Assembly (NCBI GenBank): GCA_016647705.1
Contig: CM028338.1
Coordinates: forward strand, 9,671,240 to 9,735,239
Reading direction: 5' to 3'
Length of the DNA stretch: 64,000 bases
From: Eucommia ulmoides
Lineage: Eukaryota > Streptophyta > Magnoliopsida > Garryales > Eucommiaceae
Of this stretch, positions 1 to 10,163 are shown piece after piece (the stretch's first letter is position 1; the number at the start of each line of letters is the position of its first letter). The notes beneath the pieces were generated by a model. That model was not told where the DNA came from, did not search any database, and saw only the letters and a list, made by a program, of their open reading frames with translations. A program made the position numbers and the translations under genes.

Positions 1-390
1 TTGTTGAGCGTTCTTAACGGTTTATCTTCAGACGAAGCTAAGTTCTTCGATTGTTTTTCCTTATTTCTTTATTTTAGGATCATGTGAGCATGTTTAGATC
101 GTTATTTCATTGTATATGCGGTTATAACCACGAGTTAAATATGAATTATAGTAGGGATTAACACTATATTTATAAATACGTTGTTTGGATGACTTCAGTG
201 TTTCGTTTGTGATTGTTCTTCGTAGTTTGATTGTAATTATCGTATTGGTTGTTTATCATATTAGTTAGATAAATGGAGAATACAGGGTTTCGACAAACCC
301 CGGATTTGAATTTGGGTAAACAAACGCCACGATTCTATAACTCGGTCGGGGTTTGAATCGTAGACAATTGATGATGTTGGGGTAAGACTA
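1..390 (+). repeat. LTR fragment of the Athila-like family, plus orientation
   Basis: This stretch is homologous, in plus orientation, to the inner part of the LTRs at 3742-5257 and 59990-61491. It shares the GAGCGTTCTTA block, the ATGCGGTTATAACCACGAG block and the GTTGGGGTAAGACT block. It stops abruptly at about 390, where the same family begins in the opposite orientation. It is cut off by the window edge, so its source element cannot be seen. Confidence 0.75.
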
Positions 391-853
391 CCGAGTGTAA
401 GACGAGGGATATAACGCAATTTTGTGTCAACGAAGAAGTCCCCCTCAACATCTTAACAATCCTAGGTCGTGTGAGTCTTGCCCCAACGTAATCGATTGTC
501 CACGATTCAAACCCCGATCGAGTTATAGAATCGTGGCGTTTGTTTACCCAAATCCGAATCTGGGATTTGTTGAAACCCTGTATTCTCCATTTATCTAACT
601 AAACATAATAAACAAACAAAATGATAAATACAATCAAACTACAAAGAACAATCACCAAAATCATCTAAACAACGTATTTATAATTATAGTGTTAATCCCT
701 ACTACAATCCATATTTAACTCGTGGTCATAACCGCATATACAATGAAATAACGAGTTAAACATGCTCACATGATCCTAAGATAATGAAATAAGGAAAAAC
801 AATCAAAGAACTTAGCCTCGTCCGAAGATAAACCGCTAAGAACGCTCAATGAT
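1..853. repeat. Long inverted repeat of LTR sequence, arms 1-390 and 474-853
   Basis: Read on the minus strand, 474-853 reproduces 1-390 with scattered mismatches and small indels. The ~80-bp loop (391-473) belongs to the minus-oriented LTR. Both arms carry the same LTR segment, so a transcript crossing it would fold into a long hairpin. The simplest origin is head-to-head joining of two LTR fragments or an inverted duplication. Identity looks near 90 percent by eye and was not computed. Confidence 0.85.
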
Positions 854-1682
854 TGATTCACTCCACTTCGGGATGTGAGCTCCACCTCTAAAACTCCTAA
901 ACCTAGGCCTAAATATAGCCAAAGGTGCCCAAATGGCCGGGGGGTTGACAAGGAGGGGAGAGGGAATGGTATTTATAGACAAAATATCTCCAAATATCTA
1001 ATAAATATCAAGGCTATATCAGGGGTTTTAGCCTAGGCAGAGGTAGGTCGGTTAACTTTCTGTCGCTTTTCCGCCTAGGCGGCGGAATTCTCCCCTAGGC
1101 GAAGGAACTGCAGGTTTGCATTTTATTTTGACTGTAACTTCTTCATCCAAACTCCGATTGAGGTGATTTAAAAACCTATGAAAATCTAAGAAAAATATCT
1201 ACAACTTCCATGTTTTGAGTATTTCCAAAATAGGATTGAATCGTAGTAAAAAATAGCCTTGAAGTTATAATACCTGTACCGGCTTTGCAGGTTTGGTGAC
1301 TGCCTAGGCGAAGAAGTAGGCGGTGGACTTGGAAATGTTTTTACTGGGGTTTCCGCCTAGGCAGAGGAATTTCCTGCCTAGGCGGTGGGCTTTTAGTAGC
1401 CTTTTGTCATTCTCAGCATCTTTATTACCTAGGCAGAGATCTGGAAGCCTAGGCGGTGGGCTTCCTTCATATTTTTGCCTCTTTACTTGTTTATCCATCG
1501 TAACTTCGACTCGCCTTCGGTTCGATCTCATCGTTTTTGCTCCAGTTTCCTATCTTTTTGCCCCACACACCTGATTTAATACAAAAAGATAAAAACTAAT
1601 TAAAATATAATAAAATACTATATAAATGCTCGAAAACCAACTTAATTCGGTTTGGAAATACGTAGGTAGATCACACCTATCA
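391..1682 (-). repeat. Element A 3' LTR, truncated
   Basis: On the minus strand it begins TGATAGGTGTGATCTACC (ending at plus 1682) directly after a purine tract. A TATAAATACC box lies on the minus strand at 968-977 and is matched at 4563-4572 in the 5' LTR. The LTR 3' end, which should carry the GCGCTCGCCGTACA-like terminus, is lost at the inverted-repeat junction near 391. Confidence 0.75.
1031..1462. repeat. CCTAGGC palindrome cluster in the LTR
   Basis: About eight copies of GCCTAGGC or close variants, several extended to GCCTAGGCGGTGG, lie within 430 bp. The matching region of the other LTR of the element (4626-5032) has the same cluster with variants. The spacing is irregular, so this is a motif cluster and not a simple tandem repeat. 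Related LTRs at 57731-57864 and 61182-61281 carry CCGCGG-centred palindromes at the corresponding place. Confidence 0.85.
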
Positions 1683-1696
1683 AATACCCCCAAACT
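1683..1696 (-). other. Polypurine tract of element A
   Basis: The minus strand reads AGTTTGGGGGTATT immediately before the LTR start TGATAGG. This is the expected plus-strand priming site for an element transcribed from the minus strand. Element B has the related tract GTTTGAGGATATT at 58085-58097. Confidence 0.7.
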
Positions 1697-3718
1697 TGGA
1701 ATTTGGCTAGTCCTCGAGCCAAACACACACACTAAAATGAAACAAACAACAAACTGAATTAAATAACAAACAACCTAAGAACAATCTAAACATAACAACA
1801 TGCGAGTTTTGACTTCTTCTAACGAACTATTTATTTTTCCCTCAACAGCCGCCAATTATTTTGAGTTCAGGCGGTAACACACAGCATGTAATGTTCTAGA
1901 ATTTTGACATGCAATAATGGTGAACGCTATTCTAGATCCTGTAAACGTGTTAGTGCGAGACTCAATATTATGGCTATACAATGATCGGATTGGATTATCC
2001 CCCAATGAAATTTATGAGTTAAGGATTACCATAAGCTGGATTGGGGTCCACTCTCCACTAATGTAGGTTAAGTAGTTCATGAAGATCATTAGGACTTGAT
2101 TCGGTTTTGGTATATTTGGCCAATGGTAATTTGGAATAGAAAATGGGTTAGCGTTGTTAACCTAAATTTACCCAAGGCTCAACGCTTGGCACATTCACTC
2201 TCGAACCCCTATAGAAATATTGGAAACAATCTTGAACATGCAATTAAAACCGACGTACTCACTTGTCAAAAGAAACGGAAATAAAACCCGTATTTACATT
2301 TAACTTTTTTTTTTCTTTTTTCTTTTAAGAACACACCCCTAAACTTATTTGGATGTTACAATTGAAGGGGTGTGTGAAATACAAATGAAAAACGACAAGT
2401 GAGTAATTAAATGTCGAACCAATTAGAAGTTCACCCTAAACTCAACCGCTCATATCAAGAAGCCTTTGCAATAGCTAACTTGATTTACTCAAATGTGCCT
2501 TTAAATTTAGCGATATAGGTTTGGAAAACGATCAACTGGCCAGGGTATTAGTTTATGTGTTCAGAATTGAATTTGCATTTAGGTTTCGACAAGGTAACGA
2601 GGGATAAACATATATCAAGGTAGGCTTCAAAGGCTCAAGTGACAAAGAGAATGCCTAAATCATTTCACCTGAACTACCTCGCCTAAGATTTCACCTTAAT
2701 CAAGTTCTAGAATCCTCAATGTGTCATGAATTTGGTTAATCGATAATCGTCCTCAAATCAATTGAATAACTATACATTGAGTCTATATGCTTGTGCAAAT
2801 TAGGATCTACAATAATTTTAACCAAAATGCATAGTCAAGCACACAGAATACACATGCATGGGTATTACCCTTGACCTCGAAAATAACCAGGGGTAATTAT
2901 TATCATCGGGTAACGGCCCAGATGAACACAAAACTCAACATGCAACACAATCAACACAAAAACATAAACACATTCTAACCTAAACACACATGCAATACGA
3001 AAAAACAATAATACATAAACTAAAAAATACTAAATACGACACATCCCCTCTGAATTTAAAACGGATAGTGTCCTCAGCAAACCCAATTATCATTCTTCAA
3101 CATATGAAATTTAAAGCATGCTGACGAAGGGTGTTCAAAACACTTACCTGGGAGGCGAGAGGATCTCACCTCCGATTCAAATTCGACGGAGATGTATTTA
3201 ACTTATTTAACCTTGGGTTTCCCCTAAGCACGTGGTTTAATGTCCTCGGGCCGACATTTTCAGAACGCCCTCAAGATTAACGAGGTTTTGCTTTGGATGG
3301 CTCAATGTTTCAACGAAACATCTCACCGACTTATGTGCTTGGCTAAGCAACATAAACTGGATTGGAATCCCATCGAAAGGGATGCATCAATACCCGTCGA
3401 TCTAACATCGCCAAGTACCTTGCATTGGAAATAAAAACAAAACTACAAACAAAAATTATATACAAAGAAATGCCTAAAGTAAAATTAAGTCATTCACACA
3501 CAATATCGATAATGACTACAAAACAATGCCGGGCAATCGTTACCAAAAACTTGGTTACGATTTTCGAGAACTGAATTCGCCTAACGACCAATCCCCGGCA
3601 ACGACGCCAAAAACTTGGTGTGTTGACGAGACTAGAATACGATACACTTGCTTCTCCTATCTAAAACTTAAGTCTCCGGTCGTTACCGCGTTTCTCCGAC
3701 AATAATCAACAAAACAAT
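1697..3718 (-). other. Element A internal region, no gag or pol
   Basis: No retroviral protein motif is visible on either strand. The region aligns by eye with 58098-59966 of element B, including blocks near 2096-2280 / 58503-58680 and 3200-3434 / 59580-59809. Open frames of about 65 codons in the last block are antisense to the element and differ at many residues. The sequence itself is conserved, but I do not claim a protein. A second primer-site-like copy lies at 3588-3610. Confidence 0.65.
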
Positions 3719-3736
3719 CCTCAGCAACGGCGCTAA
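3719..3736 (-). other. Primer-binding site, tRNA-Asp type, with an upstream duplicate at 3588-3610
   Basis: The minus strand reads TAGCGCCGTTGCTGAGG next to the LTR end. It is a degenerate match to TGGCGCCGTTGCCGGGG, the complement of the plant tRNA-Asp(GTC) 3' end. A better match (minus TTGGCGTCGTTGCCGGGGA) occurs about 130 bp further in at 3588-3610. The primer site region therefore appears duplicated in this element. Confidence 0.7.
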
Positions 3737-3741
3737 AAACT

Positions 3742-5257
3742 TGTATGCCGAGAATTTGCACCCTCGAAGTATATGACTACTCGCAAGTGTACGAGGTCTA
3801 AATTTTAGTATAGTGTGATTGTGAAAGATCGGGTTATTGTATACATATGGATTGGTGTCGTTACTATCGAATAACACGTTTGTGTTGACCTAACTTTATC
3901 TAGGCGAAAAACAAATGTATTTAATTAATTAAACTAATACTAATATAACCTAAATTAACTACACTAATATACTAATATGTTTTAGGGTAAATAATTGCCT
4001 AGGGATTAATGTGTTTACAAATACGTGTTCGATTTCGATTTACTCACATTTATGGTGTTCGACCTATTTGACAACCTCAGTACGTAAACTCCACCGCCAT
4101 CTCTCCCGAGTGTAAGACGGGAGAATACATGACTTCGAGTCAACGAAGAAGTCCCCCTCAACGTCTTATGACCATATGTCACGTGAGTCTCGCCCAGTGT
4201 CATTGATTGCACACAATCCAACTCCCTCTAGGATTATTGGATCGTCACGTTGTATTTATAAATATAATGTTAATCCCTACTAAAAAAAATATTTAACTCA
4301 TGCTCATAATCACATATACAATCAAATAATGAGCTAAACATGCTCACATGATTCTAAGATAAAAAAAAAAAAAAAAAAAAAGGAAAAACAATCGAAGAAC
4401 TTAGCCTCGTTCGAAGATAAACCGCTAAGAACGCTCAACGATCGATTTACCGTCTTCTCCACTTCGGGATGTGAGATCCATCTTTAAAACTCTTAAACCT
4501 AGGCCTAAATATAGCCAAAGGGCCTAAATGGCTGGGGGGTTCACAAGGAGGGGAGAGGGAATGGTATTTATAGCCAAAATATATCAAAATATCTAATAAA
4601 TATCAAGGCAGTATCATGGGTTTTCGCCTAGGCAGAGGTAGGTCAGTTAACTTTCTGCCGCTGTTCTGCCTAGGCGGTGGAATTCTCGCCTAGAGGAAAG
4701 AACTGCAAGTTTGTATTTTGTTTTGACTGTAACTTCTTCATACGAACTCCGATTGAGGTGATTAAAAACATATGGAAATCTAAGAAAAATATATACAACT
4801 TCTATGTTTTGAGTGTTTTCAAAATAGGATTGAATCATAGTCCAAAATAGCCTTGAAGTTACAACACCTGTACTGGCTTTGCAGGTTTGGTGACCACCTA
4901 GGCGAAGAAGTAGGCGGTGGACTTGGAAATGTTTCTATTGGGGTTTCTGCCTAGGCGGAGGAATTTCTTGCCTAGGCTGTGGGCTGTCAGTAGCCTTTTG
5001 TCATTCTCAACATCTTTACTGCTTAGGCGGTGGGCTTCCTTCATATTTTTGCCTCCTTGCTTGTTTATCCACTGTAACTTTGACTCGCTTTCAGTTCGAT
5101 CTCATCGTTTTTGCTCCAGTTTCCTATCTTTTTTCCCCCACACGCCTGATTTAATACAAAAAGATAAAAACTAATTAAAACATAATAAAATACAATATAA
5201 ACACACGAAAACCAACTTAATTCAGTTTGAAAATATGTAGGTAGATCACACCTATCA
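3742..5257 (-). repeat. Element A 5' LTR, about 1.5 kb
   Basis: It runs on the minus strand from TGATAGGTGTGATC (plus end 5257) to CGGCATACA (plus start 3742), so it has TG...CA ends. It contains the TATAAATACC box (minus, 4563-4572), the CCTAGG cluster (4626-5032) and an A-tract of about 20 at 4362-4381. The opposite LTR (391-1682) shares the same internal order. Confidence 0.8.
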
Positions 5258-6487
5258 AGCCCTTAAGGATTAGGTTAGGATATAAAGAAAGTATGGGGAG
5301 TGCTCAAACATATCCAAAGGCGAAGATCAACACGCGGAGAAGGAGAATCGTTTGGTGGACGATTTTAGCGGCTAATCTTCGGATATCAGCTAAGTTCACC
5401 CGTTTTTTCTTTTATTTCTTATCTTCTATGTATGTTTGAGAATGTTTATCCTAGTTTCAATTGTATAAATGGCTATGGCCAAAGGTTAAACATGGATTAT
5501 GTATGGGATTAATATCGTTTTTAAAAACGTGATTTTGGTTGAGTTGTGTTTCTTGATGATTGTTCTTCACTGTTTTGAGTGTGTTTATCATATTATTTGT
5601 TTATTGTGCTTAGATTTATATATATAGAATATGAGATTTGACAAATTTTGGATTCAGAATAGAATAAATAAACGCCATAATCCAATAACCCGGTCGGGGT
5701 TAGGATTGTGGACAATCAATGACGTTGGGGTAAGATTCACGTGACTTAGGGTCGTTAAGACGTTGATGGGGACTTCTTCGTTGATTCAAATTCGTGTTAT
5801 ATCCCTCGTCTTACACTCGAGAGAGGTGGCGAGAGAGTTTTAGAACTGAGATTGTCGATAGGGTAAACACCACGCATGAAATCTATGACGTTGGGGCGAG
5901 ACTTAGGTGACCTAGGGTTGTTAAGACGTTGAGGGAGACTTCTTCATTGACACAAAGTCACGTTATATCCTTCGTCTTACACTCGGGATAGATGGTGAGA
6001 GAGTTTACGAACTGAGGTTTTGTGTGCAATCAATGAAGTTGGGTCAAGACTCACGCAACCTAGGGTCGTTAAGACGTTGAGGGGGACTTCTTCGTTGATA
6101 CAAAGTTGCGTTACATCCCCTGTCTTACACACGAGAGAGGTGGCGGAGGAGTTTTAGATACCGAGATTGTGAAATAGGTTGAACACCATTATTGTAAACT
6201 AAACGATATCAAACGCGTTTAAGTAAATAAAGTTAATCCCTAAATAATCCATCCCATAACTATCTCGTATTAGTAATTAGTATAGTTAAAATAGTATTTT
6301 AGTATTAGTATTAATTAATTAAATTCTATTTTTGTCACCTAGATAAAGTCGGGTGATGACAATCGCAGTACTCGATAGTAATCTCAACCAATCCTTGTGG
6401 ATACGATACCCGATCGAAAGGTCTATTATACTAAAACTTGATTCGTACGCTTGCAATGAAAGTGACAGCGCTTAATTAGCGGCCACC
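5258..6487 (+). repeat. Athila-like LTR fragment, plus orientation
   Basis: It starts abruptly at the end of element A, inside the LTR at AGCCCTTAAGG, and runs in plus orientation to the LTR terminus near GCGGCCACCA (6487). The blocks GTGGACGATTTTAGCGGCTAATC and GATGACGTTGGGG are shared with other LTRs of the family. The segment carrying GACGTTGGGG...CTTCTTCGTTGA is present about three times between 5715 and 6150, so this copy has an internal duplication absent from the other LTRs. It carries no CCTAGG cluster because its 5' half is missing. Confidence 0.7.
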
Positions 6488-6500
6488 AACTACCCTACAT

Positions 6501-6746
6501 TGTGACAATATGAGTGCTATTTAGATTGCTCACAATGATATATTCCACGAGCGTACAAAACACATCGAGATTGATTGCCACTTCATCCATCATCATATTT
6601 TTCAGAATACAGTTCGTCTACAATCCGTCAGTTCAGCCGATTAGACAATAGATATTTTCACTAAGTCTCATCCACCCGAACGCTTTTACTCTCTGGTTTC
6701 CAAAATCAAGTTTATCTCTTACTTACCGCCTTGAGTTCGAGGGGGA
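6501..6746 (+). pseudogene. Copia RNase H C-terminus, remnant
   Basis: Translation from 6501 gives CDNMSAI, a stop, then HNDIFHERTKHIEIDCHFIH. This is the conserved end of copia RNase H (the CDN-SAI active-site strand followed by the H-RTKHIE-D-HFI block). The frame then degrades toward a purine tract GAGGGGGA at 6739-6746 abutting a short LTR. It is the 3' tail of an otherwise missing copia element and is a different family from the one at 7548-14611. Confidence 0.8.
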
Positions 6747-6905
6747 TGTTAATGTATTATATGGGATTGGCCCACGTAGCTCATTAGGATGAAATCCTAG
6801 TCCCTACTTTCCCTATAAATATGTGTATATATCGCTGTATTCTTATATCTCTTTCACATAATATCAATACATATTCATATTTCCCACTTCTCAATTATCT
6901 TAACA
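6747..6905 (+). repeat. Short copia LTR, 159 bp
   Basis: It begins TGTTAATGTATT and ends ATTATCTTAACA, so the ends are perfect inverted TGTTAA/TTAACA. It contains a TATA box (CTATAAATATG near 6811) and follows the polypurine tract of the RNase H remnant. The small size and inverted ends fit a copia LTR. The 5' LTR of this element is not in the window. Confidence 0.75.
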
Positions 6906-7131
6906 GTAAGAATCTGTAATTTTGAAGCCAATTTCTTATTCGTATCTATAAATGCAGCATTTGAAGTTCTCCTTGAACCACCAAAAATTGTCTCATTTTC
7001 TGATTTCAAATCACCATCCACAATTTCAATCTCTGATCTAGGTTTGACAGCAAGAAATATGGTGAGGTTGGCGATACCAAAGAATATGAGGAGAAGACTG
7101 AAGATCCATCCTGGACCTGGATTTTCTCACT

Positions 7132-7547
7132 TCATCCACCATTTTTGTCTCCATCAACAACACCAATCAGATAATTCACCGATCCTCCATGCCCTTCGAG
7201 CACTACTAGACAACAGTAGTTTTTCCCAATCTCCCTCTTCCATATCCTCACTGTCTTGTCTATAGATCCATTGCACAACAAATCTAGTAGATAACAGATT
7301 ACCATATTAAAAGGCTGGATAACCCAACGACGTTGATTGCGTCGTTGTGCATCTTGCTATCAATCTTCCATACTCGAATTTTATGGTTTCACTTGAAATC
7401 GTCCGTCTCAATATTAATCTTCCATACTCTAACTTTATGGTCTTGGCAAGTACTGGATAGTTTATATCCGGTCACCACAATCCGTTTGACCATACTGTTT
7501 TCTTCAGCGATCAACTTATTGGATAAAATGCCCATTCGAGAAGGGTT
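7132..7547 (-). pseudogene. WD40-repeat gene (JINGUBANG-like), downstream part
   Basis: The minus strand encodes degenerate WD40 blades. One has QDHKVRVWKI (near 7410-7440). A later one has NGSIDKTVRIWKRE followed by VVLEGHGGSVNYL (near 7170-7270), and HNDAINVVGLS lies between them (near 7330). These fit plant JINGUBANG-type WD40 proteins, known from Arabidopsis pollen. Frameshifts and stops occur between blades (for example after IETDDFK near 7390, and a stop at 7132-7134), and some blades are missing. The short phrase ATCTTCCATACTC is repeated at 7367 and 7420. The upstream part of the gene lies at 14612-14755 beyond the copia insertion. The assignment to this subfamily rests on remembered family features and is fairly likely, not certain. 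Confidence 0.7.
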
Positions 7548-8436
7548 TGATTGGATATTGGCTATTTTTTTCAAATAGTGGGGGCCACTACCTTTTGAAA
7601 AAGAATCCATCTTTTTTAAAAAGAGAAATCTAACCTACAGCAGTTGTATTGTACAACCCGTCGAAAGCTACAAGGTTTGACTGAAGAACTTACAAGTTTT
7701 TAGATGAACTTGTAACTTTTTGGAAAAAACTTGTAACCTGTAAAGCTACAAGGTTTGACTGAATAACTTGCAACTTATTTGAGCCAACCTTGTAACTTGT
7801 GTGGCTGTATCCAATACAGTCGATGTATTGTAGGAGGGTCTGTTTTAAAATTGATAAGAGTTTTGTCGGCAACCTTCATTTTGATAATTGAAGGCAGCTG
7901 TATTTAATTTTCTACCACCAGTGGCCATTTTTTTAAGCAAGGAGCTGGAATTTTGGCTGCAGTATTTGTTGAAAGCAGAAGAAGAAAATGCGAGAAACTC
8001 AGCGACCGATTTTGAAGAAAATTGAAGAAGACCTCTGTCTATAAAATGGTAGAGGTTCTGAAGCAGAGATGAATCTCACAAAATGTAGTGAGCATGGGTA
8101 TCTATCATAAATTGGAGTGAGAAGAATATCTCACAAATTGGAGAGATCAATATCTCTTAAGTTGAAGCAGAGTAAGAGTGAGAGATCAAATTCCTCAATA
8201 GCCACAATTGAGTGAATTTTTTCAAAAGTGTCTTAAGTTGTTTGAATGTCTTGTTTTGTATTCTTTATTTATATTTCATCGTCAAATAAAGAAATTCCAT
8301 AATTGCTCCTAGGTACGTAGGCGAAATTGTCAAACCCCGTTAAACCTTATGTTATTGTTTGTGAGCGTGCGTTTTCATTTCATTTTCTGATAATATTTGT
8401 TTTCTTTAGGTCCACTTAACATGCTTCTACACAACA
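7548..8436 (+). repeat. Copia 5' LTR
   Basis: It starts TGATTGGATATTGGC and ends CTTCTACACAACA, just before the primer site. The 3' LTR matches it at both ends (GGGATATTGGC near 11828; CTTCCGCATAATA to 14611). It contains an extra segment of about 200-230 bp (7616-7850) absent from the 3' LTR. Confidence 0.85.
7634..7834. repeat. MITE-like extra segment in the 5' LTR
   Basis: This piece is present in the 5' LTR only. Its ends CCTACAGCAGTTGTATTG and CAATACATCGACTGTATTGG (read on the minus strand from 7834) are roughly inverted. Inside, a unit starting GCTACAAGGTTTGACTGAA occurs twice. It may be a small inserted element, or a part deleted from the 3' LTR. The boundaries are approximate. Confidence 0.4.
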
Positions 8437-8438
8437 AG

Positions 8439-8450
8439 TGGCATCAGAGC
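8439..8450 (+). other. Primer-binding site, initiator Met tRNA
   Basis: TGGCATCAGAGC matches TGGTATCAGAGC, the complement of the plant initiator-Met tRNA 3' end, with one change. It sits 2 bases after the LTR end, as in most plant copia elements. Confidence 0.9.
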
Positions 8451-8471
8451 TTTAGTTGAGAGCTTGGGATT

Positions 8472-8930
8472 ATGGCGGAGATTGAATAAAAAATGGAGGA
8501 GATTAAATCTTCATCAATCTCTTCCAGTTCACAAACAAAATTGTTGATATCAAATGGAAAAATTGATATTGAAAAAATTGATAGAATAGACAGTTTTGGC
8601 ATGTGGTAATGTGAGATGATGGATTTGCTGGTTCAATAGGGTTTGGATATAACCCTGGGGAAAAAACAAGATTTTATGAAGAATAAAAATCACAACAAAT
8701 GTGGAAACAAATTTCATTCCGAGTCGAGAGGAGTTTCAACAAATGAGAGAAAGATTCAGGCTAAGGATGAATGTGTTTTTTGCCATGAGAAGGGCCATTG
8801 GAAGAATGATTACCCCAAACTGAAAAACAAGGGCAATACAAATGTAAATGTAGCCCAACTTGAAGATGATGATTCAATTTTTTGTTTTGGCTTCAACAGT
8901 TGGAGTTGGTTCAGACAAATGGATTCTTGA
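8472..8930 (+). pseudogene. Copia gag, degenerate and internally deleted
   Basis: The first ATG is at 8472 (MAEIE then a stop). Further stops fall near 8610 and 8637. The long N-terminal capsid domain expected between them is missing, so gag is internally deleted as well as mutated. The frame from 8643 keeps a zinc knuckle, CVFCHEKGHWKNDY, in which the last metal ligand Cys is replaced by Tyr. The protein packages element RNA in active relatives. This copy cannot. Confidence 0.8.
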
Positions 8931-9048
8931 CTCCACGTGCTCCTATCATATGTGTCTTGATAGGGATTGTTTCACCAGTTTGGATCTCGCTAATGGAGGA
9001 ACAATCCTTATGGAAAACGATCATGTATGTGAAAAAAAAAAGAGTTGA
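8860..9048 (+). pseudogene. Copia aspartic protease remnant
   Basis: The frame contains WILDSTCSYHMCLDRDCF, which corresponds to the copia protease active-site strand normally reading DSGA-HM. Gly-Ala is replaced by Thr-Cys. A run of A at 9033-9041 leads into KKKS and a stop, consistent with a frameshift. This frame overlaps the end of the gag frame, so a +1 shift separates the two domains in this copy. Confidence 0.75.
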
Positions 9049-9115
9049 CATCATCTGATTGAAGTTATACGACGGAACCACAAGGGATCTGACCAATGTC
9101 TAGTATATACTAGAT

Positions 9116-9661
9116 TTGAAGAAGAATCTAATTTCTTTGGGTGCTTTGGAATCAAATGGTTTCAAAGTCACCATGGAAGCAAGAACGTTGAAAGTTACAC
9201 GAGGTGCTATGATTGTCTTGAAAGGTCTAAGAAGAAATAATATGTATTTCTTTCAAGGAAAGACCATTGTCGGTGGGGCTGCCACCTTAGAAACTGTGAT
9301 CGATACAACTAAGCTTTGGCACACGAGGCTTGAGCATGCTGGAGAGAAGGCCATGCAAGGCCTAGTGAAACATGGTCTTTTGAAGGGTGCCAAGATTTGT
9401 AAGATAGACTTTTGTAATCACTGTGTGATGGGTGAGAAAACTAAAGTTAAATTTGGTACGACCATCCACAAAACAAAAAAGATTCTAAACTATGTGCATA
9501 CTAATGTTTGTGGTCCAACGAAGACTGCATCTTTGACTAGAAGACATTGGTTTGTTACATTTGTAGATGACTTCTCAAGAAGCTTCTGGGTCTATACTAT
9601 AAAACACAAGTATCAAGTTATGGAGATCTTCTTGGCTTGGAAGAAGATGGTAGAGAATTAA
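9116..9661 (+). pseudogene. Copia integrase, N-terminal zinc domain and first catalytic strand
   Basis: An open frame of 181 codons. LWHTRLEHAGEKAMQGL followed by CNHCVMGEKTKVKF is the HHCC zinc domain. YVHTNVCGPTKTAS is the strand carrying the first catalytic Asp of the DDE triad, here Asn. HWFVTFVDDFSRSFWVY follows. The frame ends at TAA 9659-9661, and pieces of the second catalytic strand (GNGGEYMS, normally DNGGEY) follow in the same frame after the stop. Two of the three catalytic acids are therefore changed. Confidence 0.85.
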
Positions 9662-10163
9662 ACCGAAAAGAAGATTAAGGTGATGAGATCGGGCAATGGT
9701 GGAGAATACATGTCTGATCCAATCCATGCCTTGTGCAAATAGGAAGAAATTGTAAGGCATTTTTCTATGAAAAGGTTCCACAACAGAATGGTGTCGCAAA
9801 ACATATGAATCGAAGTTTACTTGAAAAAGTAAGGTACATGTTGTCCAATTACGGTTTAATGAAGAGTTCTTTCGGTAGAAGCGATTACTAATGCATGTCA
9901 TCTAATTAACCGTCTGCCTTCTATTGCAATTGGTGAAAAAACTCCTATTAAAGTATGGTCAGGATCACTTGCTTCAGATTATGATTTTTTGCGTATCTTT
10001 GGTTGCTCCGCGTTCTTTCACGTGACCGAAGATAGAAAACTTGATCCAAGGGTAAAATATGCAATATTTCTGGGCTTCAGTAGTGGAGTAAAAGAGTTCA
10101 TATTATGGTGCTTATATCCTACCAATTGTCAGTGAAGATATTCCAACCACCTGTAAAGAAGCT
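9662..10163 (+). pseudogene. Copia integrase C-terminal part, broken
   Basis: Recognisable pieces are SGNGGEYMSDPIHALC, then after a frame change NACHLINRLPS, GEKTPIKVWSG, and DYDFLRIFGCSAFFHV with DPRVKYAIFLGF. These are the integrase core end and the conserved copia region before reverse transcriptase. Several stops and at least two frameshifts separate them. The segment between the FLGF motif and the RT start is shortened. Confidence 0.75.

Larger units (their letters stand above)
391..5257 (-). mobile_element. Element A: non-autonomous Athila-like LTR retrotransposon
   Basis: Read on the minus strand the parts are in retrotransposon order: 5' LTR (5257-3742), a primer-binding site resembling the 3' end of tRNA-Asp, about 2 kb of internal DNA without gag or pol, a purine tract, and a 3' LTR (1682 downwards) truncated at about 391. 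The tRNA-Asp-type primer site is typical of the plant Athila group of Ty3/gypsy. With no protein domain in the internal region it must use enzymes supplied in trans, as LARD-type elements do. Its internal region is homologous to that of element B (56531-61491), so two independent copies of one family are present. The outer end of the 3' LTR is missing, so no target duplication can be paired. Confidence 0.75.

Noticed and set aside
1323..1574. 83-codon frame over the CCTAGG cluster and its match at 4917-5174
   Set aside because: It is the reading of a palindrome-rich LTR segment opposite to the element's transcription. The similarity of the two frames simply reflects LTR homology.
3240..3434. 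64-codon plus-strand frame similar to 59579-59809
   Set aside because: It lies antisense to element A and the two copies differ at many residues with no sign of coding constraint. Reported as conserved interior, not as a gene.
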